Of a stretch of DNA of 64,000 nt, positions 1-11,200 are shown piece after piece; the first letter of the stretch is position 1; the number at the start of each line of letters is the position of its first letter. This DNA comes from Castanea sativa (Eukaryota > Streptophyta > Magnoliopsida > Fagales > Fagaceae). The stretch is taken from NCBI RefSeq assembly GCF_040712315.1, contig NC_134013.1, forward strand, positions 11,443,001 through 11,507,000, in the 5' to 3' direction. The position numbers and the translations under genes were made by a program. The notes under the pieces are model-generated. The model was not told where the DNA came from. It was given only the letters and a program-made list of their open reading frames with translations, and did not search any database.

Positions 1-656
1 TTCATACTCCATGAATTCTCCAGTTAACATTTGATTCATCTCCTCAATAATGACTTGGGAAACATGTTCCGGTGTTGCATTATGATTGATTTAATTTTCC
101 TTTACCAATATCACTTCTTTGATTTGTGTAATAGTTAATAACTTAAAAACATAAATGTGAGTTCTATTTAGCACAGTTGGTAATCATTGTCAAGAGCTAA
201 GAGCTTTATAGCTCAATTGCATAACCTCATTTTAAATAATAATTAAAAAAAAAACTAACTCATTTTTAAGTCTGTATGTATGCAATCTAAAAAATAAACT
301 AAAAATATTTTCCCATATTTAATATGCGATATTAATAATGTTTCCTCTAATTTGAAATAATTATATGAATCACTTAAAAGCAATGAGAAAACAAAACATT
401 TTTATAATTATAGCTATAATTATTATGAAATGTAATAATACTTCCTATTTCCTATGGGCCATCCTACCGACTACAACAATTGGGTTTAAAAAATATATCT
501 TTCTATTAAAGGGCAATTAGAATCATTAGATGGGCCCATGGGAATCAAGCCTATCAAGCAGCAGCGTGGAATTTATTTTTTTAAGAGTAGGGTGGATGTT
601 TTTAATACATGGAGGCTTTTCCACCAGCAAAATTAAAATACTGTACTAGGTTATAT

Positions 657-697
<41 letters not shown>

Positions 698-3600
698 CTT
701 TTTCAAATTTATGAAAACCAAAATAGTGATAAAGTACCTGATAGTTGTATAAGAGATCTGTAGTTCAATCCTCGCCTACACCAAAAACTGATTGATGTCT
801 TGATCTGATAATAAAGAGTTATTATCAAGAGCAGATGCCATAAATTGAAACTCTCTCCAAACAAACTTATGGAAACCAGATCATACCAGGTATACATGAC
901 TGATCATTATCCAAAACGGGTCAAACTTGGACTACACATTGTAAAAAGCTTATATAAGTATATAAATATAATGAAATAATAAATGAGTCAACTTTGTGAA
1001 CAGAGTAGGTGACCCAAGCTCAAGTACGAACTTGCTATTACTAAAGTCACTAGATCACAATCAATCTTATCATACTCAATTATATGATGTTTCGAAGCCA
1101 CTAACTCGTCAAAGTTAATCGGATTAGTTTTCCCAGATTCAATTTTAAATTTATTAGCTTGTCCATTCCTAACAACTTAATGTCTGTCTTCAAGGATCAT
1201 GTTGTAATTATTATGAGAATTACAAGCATGTTTATTGTTTTGTCTAATTACGTAAGGATTAATGTAATTTTCATAGTGAATTATTCAAGTTGTTGGTTGG
1301 CTTTAACCCATTTTATAGGGTTTTTTCAGTCAAGATTTTGCCTATCGTCACCATAAATATCGTTATGTATGTGAAATTTACTTCTTATTATTTTTTTATA
1401 GAGTTTTAAGTTTTAACCAAATGTTATCTAATCTTGATGATAACTCTTTTTTGTAACTTAATTTTAGTGATGTGTGCGTATTTGTTTCTCGAAAAAAAAA
1501 AAAAAAAATACTCAGTGTTATTGAGTTGTTTCACATCGGTAAGGTGTGATATTGAGAAAAAGTTTATCACTTACTCCGCGACACTAACTGCTGCATGCAG
1601 TTTTAGTATTGACGTGTAAGTGTATTTTCTTATCTCATCCCCCTTCCCCTATATATGTGTGTGTGTTTGTTTCTCATAAAAAAAAAAAAAAATTTAGCGA
1701 TGTGACAAACTTAATTAGACATTTGCATAATTAATCAACTCTCGAGGAATTAGTTAATTGAATCGTGGTCAAATATATAACCCAACAGTTATTGATAATT
1801 TCCTTCTCTCTATTAATCAAACGGCCAATAAATATCATACCGTCCATATTGTTTAGTTTTACGGCTACTATTTTTATTTTATTTTTGTTTATTTTGAGAA
1901 TCAATTTTACTGTTACTTAAAGGACCTGAAATAGGATTCTAAGACTTTGTTAACTGGAGACTAACGGATGCAGTGATTTGGCTGAGTTATGAAGTTTAGG
2001 TATTAAGTTTACGGGTGTCATGACAGCAATCTCAAAGTTCAAGATGTGTTAGGGCATCTTTTTCCTAAACTTTACAATGTATAATCTTTTTGTTGTTGTT
2101 GTTGTTGAAGAAATTGGGCTGAGATGTTATGGGCTTGGGATTCTGCCGGCCTCATTGTTGGAGAATAGTTTATCCGCCAAAATGAAACGGTAATACCGTT
2201 TACCGAAATATATCAATCTATCACTGTTTTAAAAATATGTAGAGATCTATCGCTTTTTGGGTACTTGAGTTTGGGGATGAACTTAAGCTCCATAAAAAAT
2301 TTTCTGAAAAATTTGAAGGCTGTTTTTTCAAAGAATTCAAGTTCATGGAACTTGAGTTCCCAAAACTTGAGTATCTAAAAAGTGGCAGATCCTTACATAT
2401 TTCCGAAACAGTAGTAGATTGATATATATTTCAGTAAACAATAGTATTTGACCATTTTGGCTTTACCCGCTGTGTTGGTTTGAGACCAATATCTTCAATA
2501 TCTATATATCTGTAGCACTTCATATCTCAAGAAAATGATATTGCCAAAACAATAGTGAATTTAATTTTCTAACAATTATTATTATTTTTTTTTTGCTGAG
2601 TAATTTTAATATCTATATCATGTGTGGGTTTAAACTCCCCTTAATATTAAGTGAGCTCTAATGTGAGATTTTTAACTTTTTAAATAGGAAATAAAATAAA
2701 GACAAGATACGAATTCATGATTACCTACTCAAATACCATATAAATTAAAAATTATCTCAATTTTTTTTTTTTGGAGAAGAGTCTCAAAATTTTTTAACTG
2801 ATAAGAAATTGAAGATTTCAATCATTTAACAATTAATTTAACACTCACTCATGTGAGGACCTAAATTTTCTATTTGTAAATAATGCAAAACAAGTGAGAT
2901 TTTTGACATTGAATGAGAGGTAGATATATAGAAGATCGGATTCAAACTCACAACTACCTACCCTAATATCATCATTATGAATTCTCCTAAAATTAAATAC
3001 CGAATTATTTTTTTTTTTGCTAAACAATTAAATACCGAATTATAGGTTTTGATAAAGTAGATAACATTATAAATATATTGTATTCTGGTAAATGTAGAGG
3101 CGTTGCCAAATCAAGTAAAAAATTTCTATTTTGATTTTCTCTCTATCTTTAACTAAATTTGCATAAACAAAAATTATCCACAATTTCCTTGTCTCCATTG
3201 CTTTTCCCCCCAATAAGTGAGAGTTGAGTCCTAAGTTCTAAAAAAAAAAAAAAAACTTCTTTAAAGGGCTGCGTGGACCTATGGTCAACTCTATTGACAG
3301 ACAAAAATCTAAACACCCACCATATAGCACGGCAAAATTAGTATTAAAAAATCTATTGGTGTCAAGCTCAGGACAACTGGATGACCCATTTGACCTTTCA
3401 TTATTTTTTTCAAAATATATCATTTTTTTTTCTATCTTTTAAATTTTTTTTTTTATGATAGAGAAAACACTACATCAACAATATTAAAAAAAAAAAAAAA
3501 AAGAGGCAGCAGAGCTGCAAATTAACAAAAAGAGAACAACCAAAGCTCAGCAACAGGAATAGAAAAAGGGAATTCATATATTTTTGTATCGAATTTATTT

Positions 3601-3979
3601 TTATCATGGACTGATTGCTTATTCATTCGTTCAGGCTTCTAGAACTGTTTCCCCAACTCCAAAGTTACCAAATGCAGAGAAAGTGTGTTTGTGTTCACAT
3701 ATCATTATTCATATAACGTAAAGGTAAAATAAAAATAAAATAAAATAGCACCCATTCTATTAATAATAAATAACAAGTATGATTGTTATCCAACTAAATT
3801 ACAACCATTCTTTTTTCATTAAAAAAAAAAAAATACAACCATTCTTTTAATAGCTTGTTTACAAAGTGATATGCATCTATTTAGCACACAGCTTTATTTT
3901 CAAAGCCACCACTCATCCATTTTTCTCTTACAAGCTATAATACCAACACGACCAAGCAACGCTGATGTGATATATATTT
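1..3979. other. Unit A spacer downstream of the first GASA gene
   Basis: No gene is seen here. From about position 93 the sequence matches 22100-26248 in unit B in the same order: the CCTACCGACTAC block near 470, the CAAAACGGGTCAAACTTGG block near 914, the TTGGGCTGAGATGTTATGGG block near 2113 and the GGCAGCAGAGCTGCAAA block near 3506. The tract is AT-rich with many short poly-A/T runs, including a T run of about 40 at 658-697. The short open frames are not supported by composition or by any recognisable domain. Confidence 0.7.
702..866 (+). repeat. Unit A-specific insertion, SINE-like
   Basis: Unit B reads directly from a poly-T/CTTTTTCAAA tract into CTTATGGAAACCAGATCATG (22690-22730). Unit A carries about 165 extra bases between the same two blocks. 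The insert contains GTAGTTCAATCCTCGCC near 760, which resembles a polymerase III B box (GGTTCRANNCC), and lies next to a long homopolymer. Size, B-box-like motif and absence from the sister copy suggest a tRNA-derived SINE, but I see no clean target duplication. Confidence 0.35.
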
Positions 3980-4534
3980 TCAAGGGCACTTGAGTTGGCC
4001 ACCACGGGTGGTCATGGTAGCGTAGCAGGGGCATACATCACGGTTGCCGGAAGTGCCCGGAGGAACACAGCTGCAGCGAGCACAGCAAGTACCACATGCC
4101 CTCTTGCACAAGTTCGGCCTAGACGATAACTGACACCTTGCACTACATGCTGCTCCACAATCTGAAAAGTATAACATATATATATAATTCAAAACCTTAA
4201 TTAGCCAACTATGATTATTCAATCAAACAGTATCATATATGTAACATACATATATAGTGATGGAAGAAGATAAAACTCACCTATTTTTTTATTGGGAGAA
4301 CCTTTGTTTGCATCTTTGTTCACCTGCATAACTCAACAACATATTATCGTGTTAGAAATTAAGTGATAGCTAGGCTTCATGTTTATTTCAAAAAACAACA
4401 TAGGAAACTAGAGGAAAGAAACTATATGAGGTCTTAGATGATTGATAAAAGTTTACCATTTGATCAGCTTCAACGAGATGGATAACGAGAATAGAAATGA
4501 GAATTGAAGCAATTAAAGCCTTTGAGATGGCCAT
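3980..4534 (-). CDS. GASA: GASA/snakin cysteine-rich secreted peptide, copy A (3 exons)
   Basis: Joined exons, minus strand: 4457-4534 (78 nt), 4281-4323 (43 nt), 3980-4161 (182 nt), giving 100 aa plus stop. Introns are GT-AG, phase 0 then phase 1. Residues 1-23 are a signal peptide (MAISKALIAS..., hydrophobic core, cleavage likely after VEA); about 17 polar linker residues follow, including VNKDANKGSPNKKI from exon 2. Residues 41-100 form the GASA domain with all 12 cysteines, including RACGTCC, CVPPGTSGN, VCPCY and the terminal KCP. The start is the only ATG giving a signal peptide joined in frame to the domain. GASA/snakin peptides are apoplastic or secretory-pathway proteins, often hormone-responsive, linked to growth control or antimicrobial defence; which applies here cannot be read from sequence. 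No defect seen. Confidence 0.93.
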
Positions 4535-4637
4535 GGCTGATGACTTGAAGCTAGAGCTACTTTCGTTTCAACGCTAGTTGAAATTGAAATATTGTAAACT
4601 TGAAGATTTAGTGAGTTGAAGTGAGCTAAGGGTGCTT

Positions 4638-4648
4638 CTATTTATAGC
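4638..4648 (-). promoter_or_regulatory. TATA box of GASA copy A, with upstream CATGCA motif
   Basis: On the minus strand this reads GCTATAAATAG, 104 bp before the ATG. A CATGCA (RY-like) hexamer lies at 4705-4710, 57 bp further upstream. Both sit at nearly the same spacing in the other three copies, so they look like retained promoter parts. A role for B3-type factors at CATGCA is inference. Confidence 0.6.
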
Positions 4649-4734
4649 AAGGGTATGTGATGAGCTAAGCAGCAAGAATTAATAAAAAAAAAAAAATGTA
4701 GGTGCATGCAAGCTAGGACAGGACATTCTTAATT

Positions 4735-5710
4735 ATAACATACATGTAGTTTAATTTGTACGCTGAAGAGAAATTAAAAAGCGAAGTGAGTAGTGAGGGA
4801 GTATCTGGTAACGAAAAGCAATTGGAATCATCTAGAGTAGGCACTTTTGTTTTGTATTGCTGCCTGGATGGTGTTTTCAATTCCAAGTGGCTCAAGGTAG
4901 CTATAGCGCAGAGTTTTAACGTGCCCAAGAATAGATAGACTCTTTTACGCGGAATTGTTTTACAGCTGTAAAAATATCGGAATCTTGAAGATAAAACAAT
5001 GCATGATTAGAAAGGCAGAGTGTCGGAGTAAATTTGACTCCATCCCATTAGGAAAAGCTATACTATTACGGACAAATTAAGTTTTTCTTTCTGGCCATTT
5101 AAAAAACAATGTGTAGAAAACAATATGGTATATGGGAATGTAACTTAGACTGCTCAACTAATTAATAAAGTCAACAAATCCAGTACTTTTAAAAATAATC
5201 AAAAAAAAAAAAAAACCAAGAAAAGTTCAGAGATAATTTAAAGCTGTGTGTTCAATTTTAACACTTCAACCTTAAAAATTAATAGATTTTAAGAATTATC
5301 TTAACCTAGCTTAATTCTTAAATTCATATTAATTACCACTGACAAATACACAATAGGGCGCGCACATACTCCATTTCTTTTCAGCGTACATAACCAAAAC
5401 GGATATCACAAGTGCCCATGAAGTCAATATTCAGTATTAAGAAGTTGATTTTTTTTAATAGAAGAAATTAATTATTTTTTATATATATATTATAAATAAG
5501 TGTATCTATACCTTTTTCGAATATCTGACTATTGTTTCACATGCATACAGTCCATTCGTTTCACACATATTAGATTATTACAAAGAGGAATTTCTTGAGG
5601 GTGGCCTCAAGATGTTGGTAAGAAATTTTGAAACCACGATCTTATGAATATTATGAGATCTTATGAATATTATGAGATCTTAAGAACCACTTAGCCAATG
5701 CCTTAAGATT
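4735..5710. other. Conserved upstream region of GASA copy A
   Basis: No gene. The stretch around 4800-4850 (ATCTGGTAACGAAAAGCAAT and GGAATCATCTAGAGTAGGCAC) recurs upstream of copies C and D near 44680 and 54260, so the duplicated block covers the promoter. A short direct repeat of GATCTTATGAATATTATGA is present at 5637-5680, just before the LTR element. Confidence 0.6.
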
Positions 5711-5715
5711 ATTAT

Positions 5716-6256
5716 TGATGAGACTGATGAAATCAACTACCGACGAGACTAAGACATCTGATAGGACTGACGAAATCAACTACCGACGAGTTCGGTAGGA
5801 CAGACGAGACCACTCTTTGAGACGAGCCTAAACAAGTATCCACGTCACTAACGAGGATATCAGGATCATTCAATGCCACCAATAATACCACGGACGGTTA
5901 CAGAACCATCTGGACAAACTGTTGAAGGCATATTAAAACCCCATTACTCAGCAAGAAGCGTTAACAAAAAAAGGCATGAACATCACAATATCAACCTCAA
6001 TAGCTAGAATCCAGAGCAACATATATGAAGCCTTCACATTGCTAACAGGAAGTACGAACACAGTTACAAGATATCCCTAATCATTCTTATAGTCTATTAT
6101 TATAAAATCCCTTGTACTAACTTTGGCATCGGAGGCGTTGTGGCAGGCACCACACCGGTGACCATTCCGGAGAATTTCTTCTTCCGTCGCGACACAAGCA
6201 GACCTCTGGTCCCGTCTGGACGACCTCATTACAATTGACGAACCCGTGATTCATCA
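5716..6256 (+). repeat. 5' LTR of the gag-only element
   Basis: Starts TGATGAGACTGATG and ends GTGATTCATCA. It matches 7690-8230 over its full length with scattered substitutions and no obvious length difference. It shares the GGCATCGGAGG(C/T)GTTGTGG and CACCACACCGGTGACCA tracts with the solo LTR at 20603-21124. Confidence 0.92.
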
Positions 6257-6332
6257 GTTGGCGCCGTCTGTGGGGAACGACATTTTCATACTCAGGTTCG
6301 AAAGCATAGTTTCTACCAACTTCGATATTCAG

Positions 6333-7298
6333 ATGGAGACCAACCAGGATTCAGCAACCCTAGCTCAGCAAGTCTAAGCTCTTGTGGCCACTGTTGAAGA
6401 ACTCACCAGGCAGAATTAAGAGATGAGGCAACGGCTTCAACAGGAGGAGAACCGGTCCAAAGCCGGCCAGGTGGGCAGCCATGGAAGAAGTGACCGACGA
6501 AGGCCCACTACTCCGGACGAACAGGGCTCTGACCTCCTTCAAGAGATGAGGAAGGAGATGGACGAGCTGAGGAATGCCATTAAGGAGAAGATGGATCCGA
6601 GCCTGGATAGGATGGTTAGGGCAACAAACTTTCCTTTCACCGCGGCGGTCTTGGAACGCCCCGTACCGGCGAAATTTCGGTTGCCTCAGCTTGAGCCGTT
6701 TGATGGGCTTAAGGACCCCTAGGATCATCTTAACACCTTTAAGATAACATTAGGCCTCCAACAACCTCCTGAAGAAATATTGTGTCGTTCTTTCCCTACC
6801 ACCCTTAAAGGAGCTGCAAGAGAGTGGTTCACAAAGCTACCAACTTCGTCAATTGACAGCTTCGAGCAGTTAAGTAATGCCTTTCTGCGTCACTTCGTCG
6901 GTGGGCAACGTCCTAAAAGACCAGCAGACCACCTACTCACCATTAGACAATGGGAGAAAGAAACATTGCGATCCTATGTGAAACGCTTCACCCGAGAAAC
7001 CTTGGAGGTAGATGACGCTGACGACAAAGTGCAGTTGACGACCTTTAAAGCAGGGCTGAAGTCTAGAGAGTTTGTGGTTTCTCTTGCAAAGAATCCACCT
7101 AAGACGATGACAGAAATGCTCTTGAAGGCACAGAAGTATATGAATGCTGAAGATGCATTAGCAGCCATAACAGACGAAGAAAAGCCAAGAAAGGAGGGAA
7201 TGAGAGAAGACAATCTTAGGGGACAAAAAAGGGAGCGTCCAGGTTATCGAAATAGTGACGGGGACAGGCAGAAGGACGACGAAGCCAAAAGATCATAA
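6333..7298 (+). pseudogene. Retrotransposon gag (Retrotrans_gag family), three in-frame stops
   Basis: One reading frame runs from ATG 6333 to the TAA ending at 7298 (about 320 codons), broken by stops at 6375-6377, 6417-6419 and 6720-6722. Coiled-coil-like N-terminal residues precede the core: FDGLKDP then (stop) DHLNTFK, GAAREWFTKLP, FEQLSNAFLRHFVG, LRSYVKRFTRE and KAQKYMNAEDAL. These are typical of plant Gypsy gag capsid domains. No CCHC zinc knuckle is visible after the core; the frame runs straight into the 3' tandem repeats. This fits a deletion derivative that kept gag and lost pol, later inactivated by point mutations. Confidence 0.88.
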
Positions 7299-7607
7299 AA
7301 AATGACTAGGTAATAAGATTCCGCCTTGACGGATGTACATTACTGACGAAGCCAAAAGATCATCGAAAATGGCTAGGTAATAAGATTCCGCCTTGACGGA
7401 TGAACATTACTAACGAAGCCAAAAGATCATAAAAAATGGCTAGGTAATAAGATTCCGCCTTGACGGATGTACATTACTGACGAAGCCAAAAGATCATAAA
7501 AAAATGGCTAGGTAATAAGATTCCGCCTTGACGGATGTACATTACTGACAAAGCCTCAAAAGTGGCTAAGTAATAAGGACGGATGTACATTGTTGACGTA
7601 GCCAAAA
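7281..7607 (+). repeat. 67-bp tandem repeats in the 3' region of the gag-only element
   Basis: Units begin GAAGCCAAAAGATCAT at 7281, 7348, 7415 and 7482, an exact 67-bp period, with a shorter degenerate unit after 7549. Each contains AATAAGATTCCGCCTTGACG and a GATG(T/A)ACATTA(C/T)T tract. The reverse complement resembles the 93-bp repeats at 40948-41363 inside the Tat-like element. Confidence 0.9.
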
Positions 7608-7689
7608 GATTATTTTTAAAAAAAAAAAAACCTTTCATCTTCTATGGTCGTCATGGCACGTCATGACGACCACAAAATTCGGGGGCATC

Positions 7690-8230
7690 TGATGGGACTG
7701 ACGAAATCAATTACTGACGAGACTAAGACATCTGATGGGACTAACGAAATCAACTACCGACGAGTTCAGTAGGACAGACGAGACTGCTCTTTGAGACGAG
7801 CTTAAGCAAGTATCCACGCCACCGACGAGGATATTAGGATTATTCAATGCCACCAATAATACCACGGACGGTTACAGAACTAGCTATACAAACCGTTGAA
7901 GGCATATTAAAACCCCATTACTCAGCAAGAAGCGTTACCAAAAAAAGGCATTAACATCACAATATCAACCTCAACAGCTAGAATCCAGAGCAACATATAT
8001 GAAGCCTTCCCATTGCCAATAGGAGGTAGGAACACAGTTACAAGATATCCCTAATCATTCTTATAGTTTATTATTATAAACTCCCTTGTACTAACTTTGG
8101 CATCGGAGGCGTTGTGGCAGACACCACATTGGTGACCATTCTGGAGAATTTCTTCTTCCGTCGTGACACAAGCAGACCTCTGGTCCCGTTTGGACGACCT
8201 CACTACAACTGACGAACCCGTGATTCATCA
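7690..8230 (+). repeat. 3' LTR of the gag-only element
   Basis: Starts TGATGGGACTGACG after a GGGGGCATC tract and ends GTGATTCATCA, followed by the ATTAT target repeat at 8231-8235. It has the same length as the 5' LTR, with several transitions between the two, so the insertion is not recent. Confidence 0.92.
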
Positions 8231-8235
8231 ATTAT

Positions 8236-10501
8236 TATGTTAATAGAGAAGTACTTAGTGGTGTGGAAGACAAAATTTCCAACTCTAATGTTGGAAAAGG
8301 TAATTAATACACAAAAATAAAAGTTTTGATCTTAAAACTTTTGATATGAATTTTTTTTTTTTTTTGTTGAGAAAGTTCTAATATTCGATTTTAAAGAATC
8401 AGCACCTCAATGATTCATTGTGGAAGCCCTTTCTAATAAAAAAAAAATGTGACGCGTAATGGGTGTTGGTATAACTTGATTCTAAAACTTTTAATTCCTA
8501 TATTTGGATATACGCTTGTGACTTGTGAGGTCAATTTAACCCATATCCCGAATTTTTGTAGGCTGGACTTTGATAAGCCTATTACCAAATTCCGTCTTTC
8601 TGTGTTTGTGACAACCTGATGTCACCTAATATATACTCTATGAGAAAACGTCTCCTGCCCAACTCTTAATTTGGACCACCAGGCGAAGTCCAATCAGTGA
8701 ATGGTTAGGACTGCATTATTGGTATTATGGGACGAAAACCATGCATATTGCCAACCGATCAAGTACCTGAATCATCTACTGACTACCAAGTAATGTTAGC
8801 TTCCTAGCTAAATTGGCGTCTGAAATGCCAATTGACCATTGTATGTTCTAACTCTCTTGTATCCTTTCTGGTGTTTATCAAAAAAGTACCTCAATCATCT
8901 TGCATTATAAACTTCTAAAAAAGAAAAAAATTCCTTGCATTATAAGGCTATGTTTGGTTTGTATAGAAAATATTTTCTGACCGTAAAATATTTTCAAATG
9001 TTTGGTTGTGTTCTTGATATAATACTATGAAAAATATATTTTCTACTACTTTATCATATTTTCTCTCCTCCCAAGCACATATTAAATTGATAAATGTTGT
9101 CAAGAGTCTTGTAGCTAACAAGAGCCTCCTAATATTTCCTACAGAAATATATAGGGTTCAAATTCTCATATCCTCAACTATCATTGTAACAAAAGAGAAA
9201 AAAAATTGATAAATGTCATAGTTGTAACTTCACAATGAAGAGAATATACACGAAATTCTTAGATCTGTGAGATGCAAAACAATAGAGAAAAATATGCGCC
9301 AAAGAAAACAATTACACAAGATAGTATTTACGCTGTTCAACAATTTGCCTACATTCACAGAGTTGCAGAGATTTCACTATTCTTAAGGAAAAGTACAAGA
9401 TGTAGCAGTACAGTTTTCTCACCAAAAAAGAAAAAAGAAAAAAAGAGAGAGAGATATAAGAAAAATCCTAATTTCCAAAATAACAGTTTTTCTATCCTGT
9501 GTACAAAATTCATAATAGGCTACAAAATGGGCCAAGCCTCTGCTCCTCCTCAAATAATCTCCAATTAAAAAATCGTAGCAATAATATTTCTGATTGGGTC
9601 AAAATTCAGATCAAACATAACTAAGCTTCATAAAACCCAACACATATATCGTTCATACACATCAATTATAAGTGTGTATTAATTTCCAACAAATTCATCG
9701 TGAGTCTAATTCTCATATTGTTTTGTCCCATACTCCCATATATGATATATTTCATAAATTAATTTAAAAAGTGGGTGATTTTTTTTTTAGTACCAAGGGA
9801 ACTAGTGGGATCTTTTCAGAAGGTGGTGAGTGGTGACTTGTGAGAGTTCCTTTGTCATAACTCATAACTCTATTCCCATAATAACTCAAATGTCTCTAAA
9901 ATTTGTGTTTGGTTCCAAATCTAAGTTATATCTCTCACTCTCTAACTCCATTTTTTGGCAAAATGGTGGAGCCCACCCACTGTCATTACATTGAACGGTC
10001 ATATGGGTACCCGCGTGTGACATTCTATCTCTTCATTTTACTGCTCTTCCTTCCCATCACAAAACCCAACAACTAATTTCACGCCTCTGTACACCACAAA
10101 ACCCATTTCACATAACCCAGCAAGAGATTGGTTCCCTCCCACTTCCAGCACTATTTCTCCATAAATTTTTTCTCTTACTCATAACACATATTTTCCCTCT
10201 TCCTTATTCCAAATTTCAGATTTTTTTTTCTCTTACCCACAGACTGAAAACCACATATACAAACCCTCTTTTTAAGGAACAAAGAAATGAGAAAGAAGCT
10301 AGATTTGTGATCCAAAATTGCCAACTCAAACCCACAAACACAGCAAACCCAAATCCAAGCCCAGGAATCGTTAGATCGAAGACCAAAATCATGAAAATGA
10401 GGAGTGGGTTTTTGTTTTTGGGTATATATTTATGCGTGGATGAACATGGTGAGTGGGTCTGAAGAAGAAAGAAAGAAAGAAAAAGAAGAAAAGAAAGAAA
10501 G
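8236..10501. other. Unit A spacer between the gag-only element and the MULE
   Basis: No gene is supported. The stretch near 9650-9790 (TTAATTTCCAACAAATTCATC, then GGGTGATT...AGTACCAAGGG) matches the spacer upstream of the other GASA copies (28570 and 46080-46450). Around 9090-9200 a tract with GTAGCTAACAAGAG and GGGTTCAAATTCTC followed by an A-rich end could be a SINE fragment, but I saw no target repeats. The open frames at 9272-9568 and 10216-10542 are low-complexity and not credible genes. Confidence 0.5.
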
Positions 10502-10510
10502 ACAAAACCA

Positions 10511-10835
10511 GGCCAAAATTTGAAATTAACCTCATTTGCCAAACTATATAGTTAGTAGGCACTGTTACAAAACTATATTTTTTACTAACATCTTGAGTTT
10601 AAAAGACTCAATTTAGGGCTTATAAATCGAGTCTCAAAGACTTAGTTTCCATGTTCTGATCATGTCTGATTTGGCGTTTTTTTCACATGGCGTCCACCTG
10701 GAAATCGAGTCTCTAAGACTCGATTTATAAGCCGACCCTTTAAGCATCAATTTGTATGTGACGTGGTTGATCCATGTGGAAGCCACCTGGAAACCGAGTC
10801 TCTAAGACTTGATTTCTAATGGGGCTTTTTCAAAA
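10511..10835 (+). repeat. Left terminal inverted repeat of the MULE
   Basis: Pairs with about 19640-19977. Both contain several copies of the inverted motif AATCGAGTCTCTAAGACTCG, which can fold back on itself, and the tract CACCTGGAAATCGAGTC. The inner boundary is approximate. Confidence 0.8.
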
Positions 10836-10849
10836 TTAAACGTCTCTCT

Positions 10850-11200
10850 ACTCTAATGCCTCTCCACTCTCACTCACCCTCTCACTCTCACACAGACCAT
10901 AGCAGACTCTCACGCCTCTCTCACTCACCTTCTAACTCTCACACAGAACCTTTCCACTCTCACGTTTCTCTCACTCATCGACCCACTCTCACGCCTCTCT
11001 TAGTCACCCTCTCCACCCTCATAAAGACACTCTGTCACGCTTGCGCCTCTCTCACTCTCATGCCTCTCCACCCTCACACAGACACCCTCTCATGCTTGCG
11101 CCTTTCTCACTCTCATGCCTCTCTCACTCACCCTCTCCACTCTCACTCAGTCTCCACTCTCAATCTCAAGCACCCTGTCCACTCTCACTTAGTTCTCTCA
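10850..11200 (+). repeat. CTCTCAC-rich degenerate minisatellite inside the MULE
   Basis: Dominated by variants of CACTCTCACGCCTCTCTCACTC. It yields two overlapping His/Ser/Pro-rich open frames (10856-11236 and 11041-11223) that are composition artefacts. The 11200-14040 part of the element is AT-rich with no recognised coding sequence. Confidence 0.75.

Larger units (their letters stand above)
5716..8230 (+). mobile_element. Non-autonomous gag-only LTR retrotransposon (TR-GAG type, Gypsy/Tat-like)
   Basis: Two 541-bp LTRs (5716-6256 and 7690-8230), each TG...CA, flank a 1433-bp interior. The target duplication ATTAT is perfect at 5711-5715 and 8231-8235. A primer-binding-like sequence, TGGCGCCGTCTGTGGGGA, lies at 6259-6276 just inside the 5' LTR, and a G-rich tract precedes the 3' LTR. 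The interior holds only a broken gag frame followed by 67-bp tandem repeats; protease, reverse transcriptase, RNase H and integrase are absent, so it depended on a relative for mobility. LTR and repeat similarity to the 38389-43394 element suggests that relative was a Tat-like Gypsy. Confidence 0.92.

Noticed and set aside
748..790. tRNA gene suggested by TAGTTCAATCC
   Set aside because: Only a B-box-like motif; no cloverleaf arms or anticodon stem can be drawn. Listed as SINE-like instead.
4162..4222. N-terminal extension of GASA copy A reading MNNHSWLIKVLNYIYMLYFS
   Set aside because: It lies in intron 2 upstream of a clear TTTTCAG acceptor; the true N-terminus is in two upstream exons. 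The same holds for similar extensions at the other copies.
5637..5680. Short GATCTTATGAATATTATGA direct repeat as a CRISPR-like or regulatory array
   Set aside because: Only about two and a half units without spacers; a simple local duplication.
10216..10542. 108-aa minus-strand ORF rich in Phe/Leu
   Set aside because: Derived from GAAAGAAAGAAA purine tracts and crosses the MULE left boundary and target repeat.
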